NCBI GenBank assembly: GCA_035041965.1
Contig: JAPYMA010002941.1
Coordinates: forward strand, 1-64,000
Direction: 5' to 3'
Source of the DNA: Anisakis pegreffii
Lineage: Eukaryota; Nematoda; Chromadorea; Rhabditida; Anisakidae
DNA: 64,000 nt
Both the position numbers and the translations under genes were made by a program. Shown piece after piece: positions 52,901-64,000 of the stretch. Position 1 is the first letter of the stretch, and the number at the start of each line of letters is the position of its first letter. The notes below the pieces were generated by a model that saw nothing but the letters and a program-made list of their open reading frames with translations, had not been told where the DNA came from and did not search any database.

Positions 52901-55900
52901 TGTGTAGAATCATTGCGGTCATTTTTAGATGTTTCTGTTAATGTCGAATTTCTGAAGGTAATAAGAGAACTGGATAATGAATGCAGGGAATGGAAGCCAA
53001 ATGAACGAAAGAGTTATCAGGAGAGCTGAAAAAAGTTTTCGAGGAAAATTTTGAAAGTTCAAAGTGAATTTCATGAACAACATGTGAATAACTATTGTGG
53101 ACTTTTTGTAGGGTTACAGATGGATTTGTCTTCGAAAGGAAAATTGCGAAAGTATTATTCAAATAATGTAAATATGATGTCACTGTCATTTTGAAATTCA
53201 TTCATCAATTCGTACGTTTATTATGATGGTTTCATTTTTCAATTAGTGAGTTTCAATTTCCCAAATAAAACGAATAAACACAAGCTTTAGCACTGGTGAT
53301 GTTTCAATTCATTCAATAAATTTCATTTGAAATTTGGAAATCTAGATTTTTTTTCCTCAATCTCTTCAATTTCTCTTCGGCAATTGCATTTTCTTCATTT
53401 TGCAATTTTCCATCATCTTTCATTCGTTTCTGCTCACAATCAGCTTTGCTCAGGAAAAATTTCGATTAATATGTTTTCGTTTTTTCGTTTTTCATTTCGA
53501 GAAAGTGCACACTGAACGCAACTAACTGCAACGACAAGACAGCAAAAACCACAGGCAATGAATTGTGAACGACGTGACGATATGATTTCATTTCGAGATT
53601 TCGTTGTCTTTTGAATTTTTTTTTAAAAAATGAATTGCTGCTCTCGAAAATGAGCAAAAATTTCACGAAATGAGAAATGAATCGTCTTTATTGCTGCATT
53701 GCTGCAACAAATTCAACAAACGAATGCCTCGCCAGTTATTCAGCGTATCAATGACATCAGATTCCAAAAATGATTTGTTGCAGAGGAATGAGCCAATGAA
53801 TCGCATCAACTATTAGAATCTCGACTCAACCAATTTCACCCATCACATCATCATCCACATTTCTATAATACATATCTAAACCCATCCATCTGAGCACCCA
53901 TTAAAATCTCAGCTGATCAGAACAACAACAACAGCAGCAGCAGCAAATCAAATCTATCTGACATAAGAACATGCACACACACACATAACACGCATACTTT
54001 TGTTGCATGCATCAACATTTAATTGTTTAAAGATGCATAAAATTTTCAAATAAATCGTTTTTGGTTTGAATAAAAAATTGTAATTCTCGCTTGTTGGCGC
54101 ATTCCTCTACATCGAATCATTTTCGAATCTGATGTCATCGGCACTGAATAAAAATTTAACAGAATAGATAAATTTAGACGCATCCGAAGACAACAAAAAA
54201 ACTTGTTTGCTATTGTACTCTGCAAGTCTACTGCTTCCCCACTCCTCGTTCTGTTCCTTCCCTCTGAAAAACCACTGATACAAAACCAGAGAAATAGCCG
54301 CAATCAATGAATCGTGAACATCTGCTGCTAGTTTCTAGTGCGCAAAAACGATTGATATTCAGTTGATAATTGTGACAGCAGCAAATGAATTGATTGCGGT
54401 GAATGAAGAACGATGACGAGAACTTTCAAGCGCACACATTTCCATGAACGATAGATAAGTTAATGCTGATTTGTTATTTAGTTAAAGTCAAGATATGTTA
54501 AGTTAATCTTAATCTGACTAAGTGATTGCAAATAATTTCAATAATGGTTAATGATTCGACTGATGGCACGATGATCAAACAGAGACGGACGGCATGGCAG
54601 GAAATCATTCACAAATGAATAAGCGAATGTTATTTCCGTTATTCATTTCATAAACATCACTATAAGAATCTAGAAGCATCACTAGAAATTGAAATGAATA
54701 TGTGCGTTTATGATACATTTCCAACTTCATAAACTCATCAGAATCACTCAGAACATTCACATACACTTTCCAGAAACCTTTAACTGTTTCATAAGTGCAG
54801 TCAGCATCGTCGCTCTGGTGTTATTCTCAAATGTGAATGCGAATGCACTCATTCAGACTTCTAAGCTTCGAAGCAACACCTCCAGAAGCAATGTTTCAGT
54901 TGAGAGACTTCACTTGAGAGCCGAATTCATCATTTGACTTTTCAAACGTTATCTTTACAGACACTCCTGCTGTCAGCAAAATGACTGACTGAATTAAAGT
55001 TTGTGTTCGTCGTTGAGAACTTAGCCATAGGGTGAATGAGTGTAGATCACAACTGATCGTGGGCTTTTCCCATCTGATTCAAAAAACGATCAAGAACTTA
55101 AGAGAAGGGAGAAGAAAAACCACGAAGCTAGAGCTGGATTGTTGGAATAATAATAGTGCACAAAGACGCAAAGAATGAACTTCAGTCATAAAAACTTGAT
55201 GAAATGATCACTGAAAAGTGAAGAAGTCTCGAATGAATAACAACAACATCTCTGCCATATGATATCATCTTGAGAGGAGAATTTCGCAAGTGCTTGACTG
55301 AAAATTTGTAAAAATGCAGCGCAAGAAGAAGAAGGCAAGCACGAGAACGCACAACATCAATGGAAAACTGATAGATAGAGGAATGTACTGCGCATTCAGC
55401 GCTCAGAAAAACGTTGTGGTTGTTATGTTCGTCGTCGTCGCTCAATTGAATGTTGTTTAAAAACTGAAAGTCAAATGAAATGCCACCGACGGCTGTGGCT
55501 TATTGAGTGAATAACAGCAGCAGAAGCAGCAGCACAACACAAGCAAATAGCAGCAGCAGCAGTAAAACATTCGAAGAGAATATCAACTAAAGTGAGAGCA
55601 CAATTTTCACATTGCATTCCATCAATATTTCTCTCGAGTTATTTTTTTCAGTTTTCATCTAGAAACCAATTTTTTTTCTGTTCCATTTTATGCCATTCCA
55701 TTTCATTCCACATCATTCCAATTCATTTCATTTCATCAAGCTCCTATTCCACATCTTATGCACACTTTTTCACATCAATTTGTCTGCTGCACCCTAAACG
55801 CCAGCTAGCTAACGTCAACGCCAGCTAATGATCGCAGACAGACGGCTGGCTGCTGGCTCTATTCTATTATGCATATGATGATAAATATGTACATGTAGAT

Positions 55901-58900
55901 GTAGATGTGTACCATATGCATTCCTCGTTTACTTGTTAATTCCTCTTTCGCCGGAAAAACGATGGAAAATTTGGAAAGGAAATCGAAATTGAAAATTTTC
56001 TCGAACAATTTGCGAACTGAACTAATGCGACGACTGGCTGTGTGGAGAGTATGTGAAGAAGCAAGCAGCATCAGCAACTCAGTACTCAATTCATCATGAA
56101 AGCGTTTCTCATTGTAGCAATGAACATAATGAATGAAATCGGGTCAAAGAAATTTCATTGCTTTGATTATCAATGGAATCCTAAAAGATTTCATTTAGTT
56201 TCGAAGAACACTGAAAGTTAGCTTCACTGGAAGAACTTCACTGAATCTATTCAAACGGAAACAATCGCTGAATGGAGCCAGCGCTCGCTCGCTCGTGAAG
56301 CGCACATCAGAAATCACAAAAAGAGTGGAAATCATTCGAAAAGCCGAACAAATCAAAGACGACTGAGATTGTATTTCGTTTGCTTCAAAAAGTTTTTGAT
56401 AAATCTGCGCATTCATCACTGTTGACAATTGTAAAAGTCAAATACAACTCAAAAAACTCAACGACAACTGAATGCAATGTAAATGACGGACGATTCGAAT
56501 ACTGCGCGATCGTTCATGTGGGACGACGATTTAGAAGAGACAACTATTAAGATCGACACGGACACGAAACATTCACTTGAATTTGTTGTTTCCAATTAAG
56601 AACGGCGAAGAAATCGGACGAAAAAACGAATCAAAACTTCGAAAAAAAGTTTGACGCAAATAAATATTCCCTTTGGATGATAATGATGATGGCGATAATG
56701 GTGACGATGATGAAATACACTGGAAAAAATGCACTTTCAAAGTGAATAACAAAAAAACGATAAAAAATTCATCAGTCATGCAGAAAGTCACAAAATTTTT
56801 GCCACTGTTTGCGCATTTAAAAAAATGATTATTTTCCATACCGATCGATGTGATTCAACGAGAAATAAGAAACTGTTGCGTACATAACCAGTAGCGAGTG
56901 TAGCGTTCTTTCTCTTTTTTGAGATTAAAACTAAATTCAAATGTGAACAACAGCTTGAAACGAAATGTCACAAGGAAACATATTGCATGGTGATGGAAAA
57001 TTTTGAAACATCTGTTGATAATTCGAAGTAATTTTTTGATAAGTGAAATTGATAATTCTGCGGAGTAGGTAGCATTTGAAAGATCTGCTGCTGATAATTT
57101 CGAAGTAATTTTCGATGAATTCAAAAGATATTCATTAGTAACTTAGGATATCTTTAGTGACAAAACGCGAATATTTGCTAACGATCTGAGATGTTTATTT
57201 ATTTATTTATTTTTTGAAGTTAACTCAAGACAATTCAAAACATGTTTTAGAAAACTCATGAAGAAATTTTGCGATTATTAAGCGGACGGCTGACGTTGCT
57301 GCTGCTGAAGGATTAAAAATGCATTGTGTGACAATTCTGTGAAGTAATTTTCCTCCAATTTGCAAACAACTTCGACGCTAATCTAAAAAAACGTTTAGCG
57401 ATCTAAACCACTAACGAGCAGATATTGAATGTTTTTTTGTGCTTTTTTATTGCCATAAGTATGTTCAGTTCAGATTTCGCTCCTCTCACTAATGTTGAAG
57501 TGTGCCACATTCGATGAATCTGTCCAAAATGATCATTTTCAATTCATTCCTTACATCATCCTTACATCTTCTGCGTTCCATGCGAAATGCCACCTTCATT
57601 CGACATTCCCTAAGTCCGTCCGTAATCCCTCTGTCGACATTTTGCACTACTACTGGAAAGGGTAATAGATGAGTCTCTCAAATCAAAATCGATGCGATTC
57701 ACTCCAGACGAACGAAAATCGATGCGATCCATCCACTCTAGACTCCTTCCCCTCGTATCAGCAGTCCAATGACCAAACTAAGCGACAGCAAACGATTATG
57801 AAAACAGACACACGTTCGCTCAGCTGTGAATATCAAGCAGTCACCACATCGAAAATGTCATCGACCGCCGTCTAGCTGACATGTTTTCAGTCTATTTTTG
57901 GTGCATTTGCTCATTGAGTTGAGCTGCCTGAGCAGGCTTGCTTGCTCGCCTATTGCTGGCTGTTTCAACAACAATATAAAGAAGAAATTTCATGTTTTGG
58001 TGATCCACCCATTTCCCAGTGCATTTTTACATTCACATTCACTTGTTGTTGAAGAGTGCCGTCACATGAATGAATATTCGAATGAATATATTCAATAAAA
58101 TTCATACGCCAATTCATAAAGTACATTAGAAGAGACATTTGAAATAAAATGAAGTTAAGCTCATATATCAAAAGACCTTATGTCTATGTCCTTTAAAAAG
58201 CATTAAAAACATTAACGCACACCAATGCACCAAGCCAAATCGAACTCAACAAAACCAAAATCCATCTGAGAGCAATTTCTACACATCAAAAGGGCTGATA
58301 CGAAGCTGCTATTGGAGTGGTTCTACTGAGAAGATAAGTGGTATCAAATTGAATTTCAGTCAAATACGATAAAGAATCCCGACTCGAAGATGCGGTACAG
58401 TCAAAATTCTACGAACATACAAATATTGAAAGTTGGGGATTAGAGTGAAAACGGTTCAGTGATGAACGTTTACAGTACCTCTTGCGAGATTCCCGGTTGC
58501 AAATCGCCTGCGCGTTGCATCGATCATAGAAGCTTTCAGAGCCTTTCTTTAGCTCCAATCACATAAAATTCTTTTAGCGCAATTTCTCTGTATTGGATGC
58601 TGAGAGTTGATTCAAAGAACAAAACAACCCAATAAGTCTCCAAAAATTTGGTACCATTAATTCAAATCCACGATGGTTATCCATTCACATTCATGAGAAC
58701 AAACAAACTCTACAGATGGATCTGTCAACTCCACTGACTTTGCCTAATGTATCTATGTGGATTTAATTCAAGTCTCTTTGAAGCGTTTACTCAAATATCA
58801 TTCAATACACTCAGACAGTGCTGTCTGCATATGAAACAACATAAATACACAACAGAAAGAATATTTTTGTGAAGGACGACTGAAATATATGGCAAGTCAC

Positions 58901-60900
58901 AATAGAAAACAATCATTAGCTCAGGTTGCTTTTTTAGGAAAATGAAACGAAAAAACACTACTACATAAATGTTTCTTCTTAAAACTGCTACATGATGTAG
59001 CAAGCGAACAGCACTAGGTAGCAGTAAGAGCTTCGACAATAAGCTTCAAAGAATAAATGAAAGAAAATGTTGATGGCCCAAGCAAGCAGGTTGCCACGAC
59101 CAGTCGGCACTGAATCTTGTTGGTGAATAAAATGAATTGGATTGAGAATGTGTGCTGCAGCCAGCAGTATTCATTCTGTGCGGACTGCTGAAGCTGGCTG
59201 TGTTCTACCATAAAAAATTCACTGACTGTTTCTTTAACAACCAAAAAAATAAACGACTGCGAGATGACTTCTTAACGTGAGAGAAATTTTTGAGGAAACA
59301 AAACAACATCAGCAACATCACCGCAAAAAAAGCATCCAAATTAAACAAAGTAAATGATGTGAAAGGCGCTTTTTTGCGGGGATAAAAGGGGTTGGGGAAT
59401 GAGCATTGAAAAAAAAAGATGAGTCGGAAAAAATGAGAAGCGTGACAATGGAATCAGATGAGTGGAAAGCGGCGATGTGGTGAGAAGAACTCAACGAGAA
59501 CGAACGAAAACAATCACACAGAAAACAGGGCAACAGAGAAGAGGCATTTAGCTGAAGTAAGCGAAAAACTCTAAAGAACATCTGAATTTCACCATAAACT
59601 AAAAAATGAAGAACTGAAAAAGAAGAAAAACCAACTGAACAATCATTTTTTTGAACATTTATACTTGATCGCAATCTTTTTACAAAGAAATTTTTCGATA
59701 GAAAAGGTTGAACGTTTAATATTTTGTTAAACTCTGCTCAAAATCCAATAAATCAAACTCCCATCACGCAAACAATCAAACATTTAACCGATCAACATGT
59801 TCGTTGCTCTTATGAACAACGCATCAACGTTTTTGAAGATGAAATTTTTAACTCATAAATATAAACGTTCTAAATTCACAAAGAGATAAATTTCTCAATG
59901 ATAGTCAGGTTTCAACAGAATATTAACACAGAAAACAACTAGATCATCCAACTTATTGTGAGATGGCTTCTTGATGTGAGCGAAATTTTTCGTCGTCAAA
60001 AACAACAATTCAGAAACTGACTCATAGTTACTTTGAAATGCGCTTCTAGCAACGACAAATATTTCTTGCATAGATTGCAAATTTATTTCTCATGAACTGT
60101 AACCTGCTGAATTAGGTGTGTTTTTTGGAAGTGTAAATTATCCTCAAATAATTACACGTTACGATAAAATGATACACAATCAACAATTACTTATGTAATC
60201 GTCTTTATTTGCGAAACAGTTTGATTGATCACAGAGACAGAATATTCGTTGGCGATGAGCATCGCGATGAAAGGATTTTGCCATTCAAGATCCGTTAATG
60301 ATTCACATTAATTCTAGGCCATCAACATTCGATGTTGACAAAAGCAATTAGAGAGAATTTCGTTTGCGGTTTGCGAAACATTTCTATCGTCGCATACAAA
60401 CGACCGATCACAACGGGAAATAGCATATTTCCAATAGTATCAGAATTGTGGAATAAATTTCGTCGCTTTGCTTATGAAATAAATATTTTAAGACAATAAT
60501 AAATAGACAATAATAAGATGGTGAACGCGCCTCAACAATGGTTTTGAGATGCACCTCAATAGAACGCAATTCAGAAGATGTCTCGGCGCATAGAAACACC
60601 AGACTAGTCTCCATCTTAATGTGAAACATATGTTTTCTCAAGAATTTGAAATTATTCACGTCGAAAATATTCCCAAAGTCTTCAGTTTTCGAAGCATTTT
60701 AAATTTCTTCAACGGTATTTGATTCAGAGACAATTGCAATAGCTCCAAATCGCTCGCTCGTATACCGTACCATCAATATATCACTCTTGCAATCGCAAAC
60801 ATTTAAGTTAGCACTTATCAAAGATTTATCAGACAAACAAACCAAATGGAATCACAACAAAAAAATTTGAAAAATGAAAACCATCCACTGCGGAGAAAAT
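44000..60900. other. ~17 kb with no supported gene (candidate giant intron or intergenic)
   Basis: AT-rich DNA with many short frames whose peptides are Phe/Ser/Lys-rich, as expected from composition. Simple repeats: TTA/ATT at about 46545-46720, CAG at about 53930-53945 and 55514-55563, and (CA)n traces. No tRNA, no recognisable domain and no phased exon series was found. If the exons at 60.9-61.8 kb belong to the zinc-finger gene, this is part of one very long intron. Confidence 0.45.
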
Positions 60901-60947
60901 AGAAAAACTGCGGAACAATGTGAAAAATGTGCCTGAAACAGACAGAC

Positions 60948-61790
60948 CTGATAGAATGTGGAATTGACATGGTCCTTGGCGGTGTTCTCCTCGACGCCCG
61001 GATACCTCATCGGAAGTGGTGCTGAGGGATCGCCGAAGAAACCACCTCGAGGCGGTAAGGCGGCACATTGTTGCTGCATTGCAGTGCCTTGCTGTGGCAT
61101 CAAACCCATCAACTGCCAAGGGTTCGCCTGCAAAAATTCGTCTGATTTCCTCCAATCCTGCAAATCCATTGACATTCAGACACGACACGACATGACTTAT
61201 TTGTTGATTCGATTCTACGAGCGGCATTATTCAATGAAAGATTCTTGTATATTGGTGGGTATTCGTGGTTTCTAAAGGTTCACTCAAATGTTCAAGTTTT
61301 ACGATGTTTGCCGAAGGGTTCGGGAAATAGCTTGCAGAACCATTGCATATACACTGATATTGTTACTATCCATGTTACTATCCAGACTAATAATGATTGA
61401 TCCGAATATCACGGTGTTGGCATTCTTATGATGTTTAATCGAGCATGACCATCGTTATTGACATGATTTATTGTTACCACGATCATTGGGGCTAGAAGAA
61501 GAACACGACTAACATGAGGTGTTGGATGTGAAGCAATGGATGCAGCTTCACTCGTGCTTATACTGGAATCTAACGGATTTGCAATCGAGGCGCCATTGAG
61601 CAGAGAAGAGGACGCAGATGAGCCCATTTGTGGTCGATGCTGATGGGCTGGTGGTGGTTGGCCTATGGCGGCACTACACAATTCGGAGCCGCCAAGACCT
61701 GAGGTGCTCGTACTGGTGGCGATAGCGAACGGATTCGCCGACGGATGATTCAGCATGACTGGATTCGATTCCGATCTCTTGCGCGAACTG
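60948..61790 (-). CDS. Two N-terminal-type exons, Ser/Ala/Gln/Pro-rich (probably the zinc-finger gene's 5' end)
   Basis: 61514-61790, after TTTCAG, starts SSRKRSESNPVMLNHPSANP, continues with Ser/Thr/Ala-rich text and ends at CAT|GTTAGT. 60948-61127, after TTTTTGCAG, reads ANPWQLMGLMPQQGTAMQQQ, PRGGFFGDPSAPLP and DHVNSTFYQ, ending at CAG|GTCTGT. The two join in phase 0. Composition (disordered, low complexity) and strand match the zinc-finger gene downstream, and phase 0 fits the candidate exon at 40186-40278. The link across about 20 kb is inference; a separate regulator gene is the alternative. Confidence 0.75.
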
Positions 61791-61799
61791 CTGAAAATT

Positions 61800-63160
61800 G
61801 AAAATTATTCCGGTGTGATTTTGGACTGATGATTAATAAATTGATTACGAGACAATATGAGCGCTCTTCACGGAGTATTTAAAAAATATGATTAGTCATA
61901 AGAATGATTAGTCGAATAGGTGACGATATCAAAGTTGAATGGGTTGGTGCAATGAAATGTGGTGAACTAATTAAAATCATCAAGGAATGAGCAAATGAAA
62001 CGTGGACAAAGAAGTAAACAACGTAAAGGTAAACAAGTAAACAACGAAGTAAACAACTGAAAAGTAAATAAATAAATAAATACATCAACAACTGAGATAT
62101 AAGCATAAACATTAACCCCAACATCATACAGTACTGTCAACACTGTATGACAGTGATAATTGACTCGAGAAATTTCATCGCTCAAAAAACTCTCAGTGAG
62201 ATTGAATGAAGTGAAATTCAAAAGATATAAAATATGGAGATTGCAACTAAAAACGAAATTGATAACATGAAAAACAAAACGGAACGAAACGAGAAAAAAC
62301 TGCAATATGATGAATTGCAGCGAGCAAGGTTGAAAAAACAAAGTACTAAAAATTTTTTCCATCCACGAAATCAAGCAAATCTACACGTCAATGTATAAAT
62401 TTATCTCCTACATTTACGTACGTATAAATATAAATACATCATCAACAAAAATATCACATAACATATTGTAAACTGTCCAGCAAACAAATATCACAAATAT
62501 TTCAGTAAATCAGCGCAAAAACAGACTGTCAATGCAAAAACCTTTGCGTGCACAATAACTCTCGAATGAATATCTTCAGCATTCAATGAAAAAATATTCT
62601 TAACGTTAATACTACTGCTATTACTATGGTTGTTGTTATGATGATTATTCGCATTACACGTTACCACCTTCGCATCAATCTCGTCATTAGTACAAGGTCA
62701 AACACACAATTCGTTTTTCTCTCTCTCCTTTCCAATTTTCTTCTTCGAATCGTCAGATCCATCAAGTCAAGTCAATCAAAACAAAATTTTTTGAGACGAT
62801 TTCGAAATAAACCAGTCAGCGAATGAAGAAGCGTTCATTCAGCTCATGGTTAGTTCACTTTAGTTCGATTCATTTCACTGCATCGATAACACTTCAAAAT
62901 CTTCTCAACAATACCCTGTCCGAATGTCGAACAAATTTAGTGTCTTACATTCGCACGAACAAACGAAAAAACATTCTAAGAAACCGAAGTTGCAACCTTT
63001 CGAGAGTTTGAACGCTTGAACATTATTATCCATCTTCCAACTGGATCAGTCAAATCATACAAATGCTTTAAGAAATCCTTTCATAAACTATCGGTTGAAG
63101 CGTGAACTAATCAATAGTTATATGGCAATATCCAGGGATATGGCAAAGTCTTGACTTCAT
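61800..63160. other. No gene seen
   Basis: AT-rich, with GTAAACAACG-type short repeats around 62010-62060 and low-complexity ATAAATA stretches. Upstream of the exon at 61514-61790, so it may be an intron or 5' region. Confidence 0.45.
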
Positions 63161-63164
63161 TTCC

Positions 63165-63520
63165 ACTAGACAAAGCACAGGCATATATGGCTTCACCTCT
63201 TGCGGTCCAAATGGGACACCTTGGTCATATTTTACAATTGCAACGTTCACCCAGACAGTTTAACTTACCAACCATACGATTCCACTCATAGGAAATTGTA
63301 CGATCTCAGCCGCGTCTAAGCGAACCTCAGGACTTGGAAATAGCCCCTTAGGACTGCCACCATCGCCTTTAGAGAGGAACGAGCGAGTGATCGCCCCTCG
63401 AATCGCCCTCGCCCACGATCGCTCCCTCAAAGAGACTGGCAAGCGAGCCAGTCACCGAACGAACAATTGCGCATGTGCGAGAATTTCACGTCAATTTCTC
63501 AATTTGCTCGCCCCTCTAGC
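63165..63520 (-). promoter_or_regulatory. GC-rich island: possible promoter and/or first exon
   Basis: Markedly GC-richer than its neighbours, with several CGATCGC/GCGATCG-like motifs and GCGCATGTGCG. On the minus strand an open frame (GDGGSPKGLFPSPEVRLDA, then QFPMSGIVWL) runs into TTG|GTAAGTTAA, a strong donor at 63266. On the plus strand a 34-codon frame (MASPLAVQMGHLGHILQLQR) also exists. The minus exon is upstream of, and on the same strand as, the exons at 61 kb, but phase 0 here does not match the entry phase at 61790. Confidence 0.35.
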
Positions 63521-63699
63521 AGAATGAATGTGGAATGAAATTCGAACATCTTGATATGTTCAGACAAGTTTTCCAGACTTCAAATTCACATATATCATCG
63601 TTCCATCCATCTGTAATTCGATACATATGTTCTGTGCTCGACAACCAGACTAAAACTCTTCGAAACGAGCCGACGGCACCGTTGAACATATGGAACATG

Positions 63700-63785
63700 A
63701 ATATCATAAACTTACTATTGTTATTATTGGAAGCATCACTATTATTTTTAATCCTATTGTTATTATTATTATCATTACAATAGCA
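63700..63785. repeat. TTA/ATT microsatellite-like tract
   Basis: Imperfect TTATTATTG/ATTATTATTA repeats. No coding potential beyond composition. Confidence 0.7.
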
Positions 63786-64000
63786 ATGAGTCGCAACTGT
63801 CACAAACAACAGACGATAGTAATATTGCTATAAGAGATATAGTAATATACTTCAACACGAATGAAGATGTAATTCTGGATTCATATTCACTGATTATTGC
63901 TGGTGATAAACACAGTTTATATATTCTACATTCTAGGCCCAGATAAATGAATTACATATATTCACTTCTTTATGTCATATCCTTAAGTAACTGATTCAAT

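Noticed and set aside
57669..57875. 68-codon plus ORF with two AAAATCGATGCGAT copies
   Set aside because: Its protein-like appearance comes partly from the direct repeat. No acceptor, donor or neighbour supports it.
1..64000. CRISPR arrays, bacterial operons, riboswitches, insertion sequences
   Set aside because: None is visible, and the spliced gene structure shows the DNA is eukaryotic nuclear. Tandem repeats present lack repeat-spacer regularity.

Overview
The window looks like AT-rich genomic DNA of a metazoan, most likely a nematode. This is inferred from small exons with GT...TTTTCAG/TTTGCAG introns, a divergent long-tailed PP1 phosphatase of the kind expanded in nematodes, an ABCA transporter, and many CAA/CAG/TTA microsatellites. 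No taxon-specific marker is present. There are no bacterial operons, CRISPR arrays or insertion sequences. Exon models below were made by hand: splice signals were read on both strands and joined only where codon phase agreed, so a few borders may be off by some bases.

Layout. (1) 1-9.7 kb, minus strand: the N-terminal half of a full-length ABCA-class ABC transporter, covering TM1, the long luminal loop, and the membrane segments before the first ATPase domain. Its 3' half lies beyond base 1. A tRNA-Lys(CTT) sits in one intron and a 27-bp minisatellite in another. (2) 9.7-15.2 kb: unresolved coding fragments, a 180-bp tandem duplication and an old interspersed repeat. (3) 15.25-16.24 kb, minus: a complete four-exon mitochondrial glycine cleavage H-protein gene. 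(4) 16.7-26.3 kb: short unrecognised ORFs and exons, several of them near poly(A) signals, in AT-rich DNA. (5) 26.57-38.74 kb, minus: a zinc-finger transcription factor (one C2HC-like finger plus three C2H2 fingers, with Asn/Ser/Gln-rich linkers). Further 5' exons probably lie at 38.9-40.3 and 60.9-61.8 kb. (6) 28.1-31.6 kb, plus: a PP1-family Ser/Thr phosphatase gene lying entirely inside one intron of the zinc-finger gene. (7) 40.3-60.9 kb: about 20 kb with no convincing gene, a candidate giant intron or 5' regulatory region, holding a decayed coding stretch at 43.1-44.0 kb. (8) 63.16-63.52 kb: a GC-rich island that may hold the promoter or a first exon.

The genes do not form a pathway. The H protein works in mitochondrial one-carbon metabolism, the ABCA protein in lipid or membrane transport, the zinc-finger protein in the nucleus, and the phosphatase in signalling. 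The most notable arrangement is the phosphatase nested antisense in the intron that interrupts the zinc-finger gene's first finger. I did not find a clearly new biological system.
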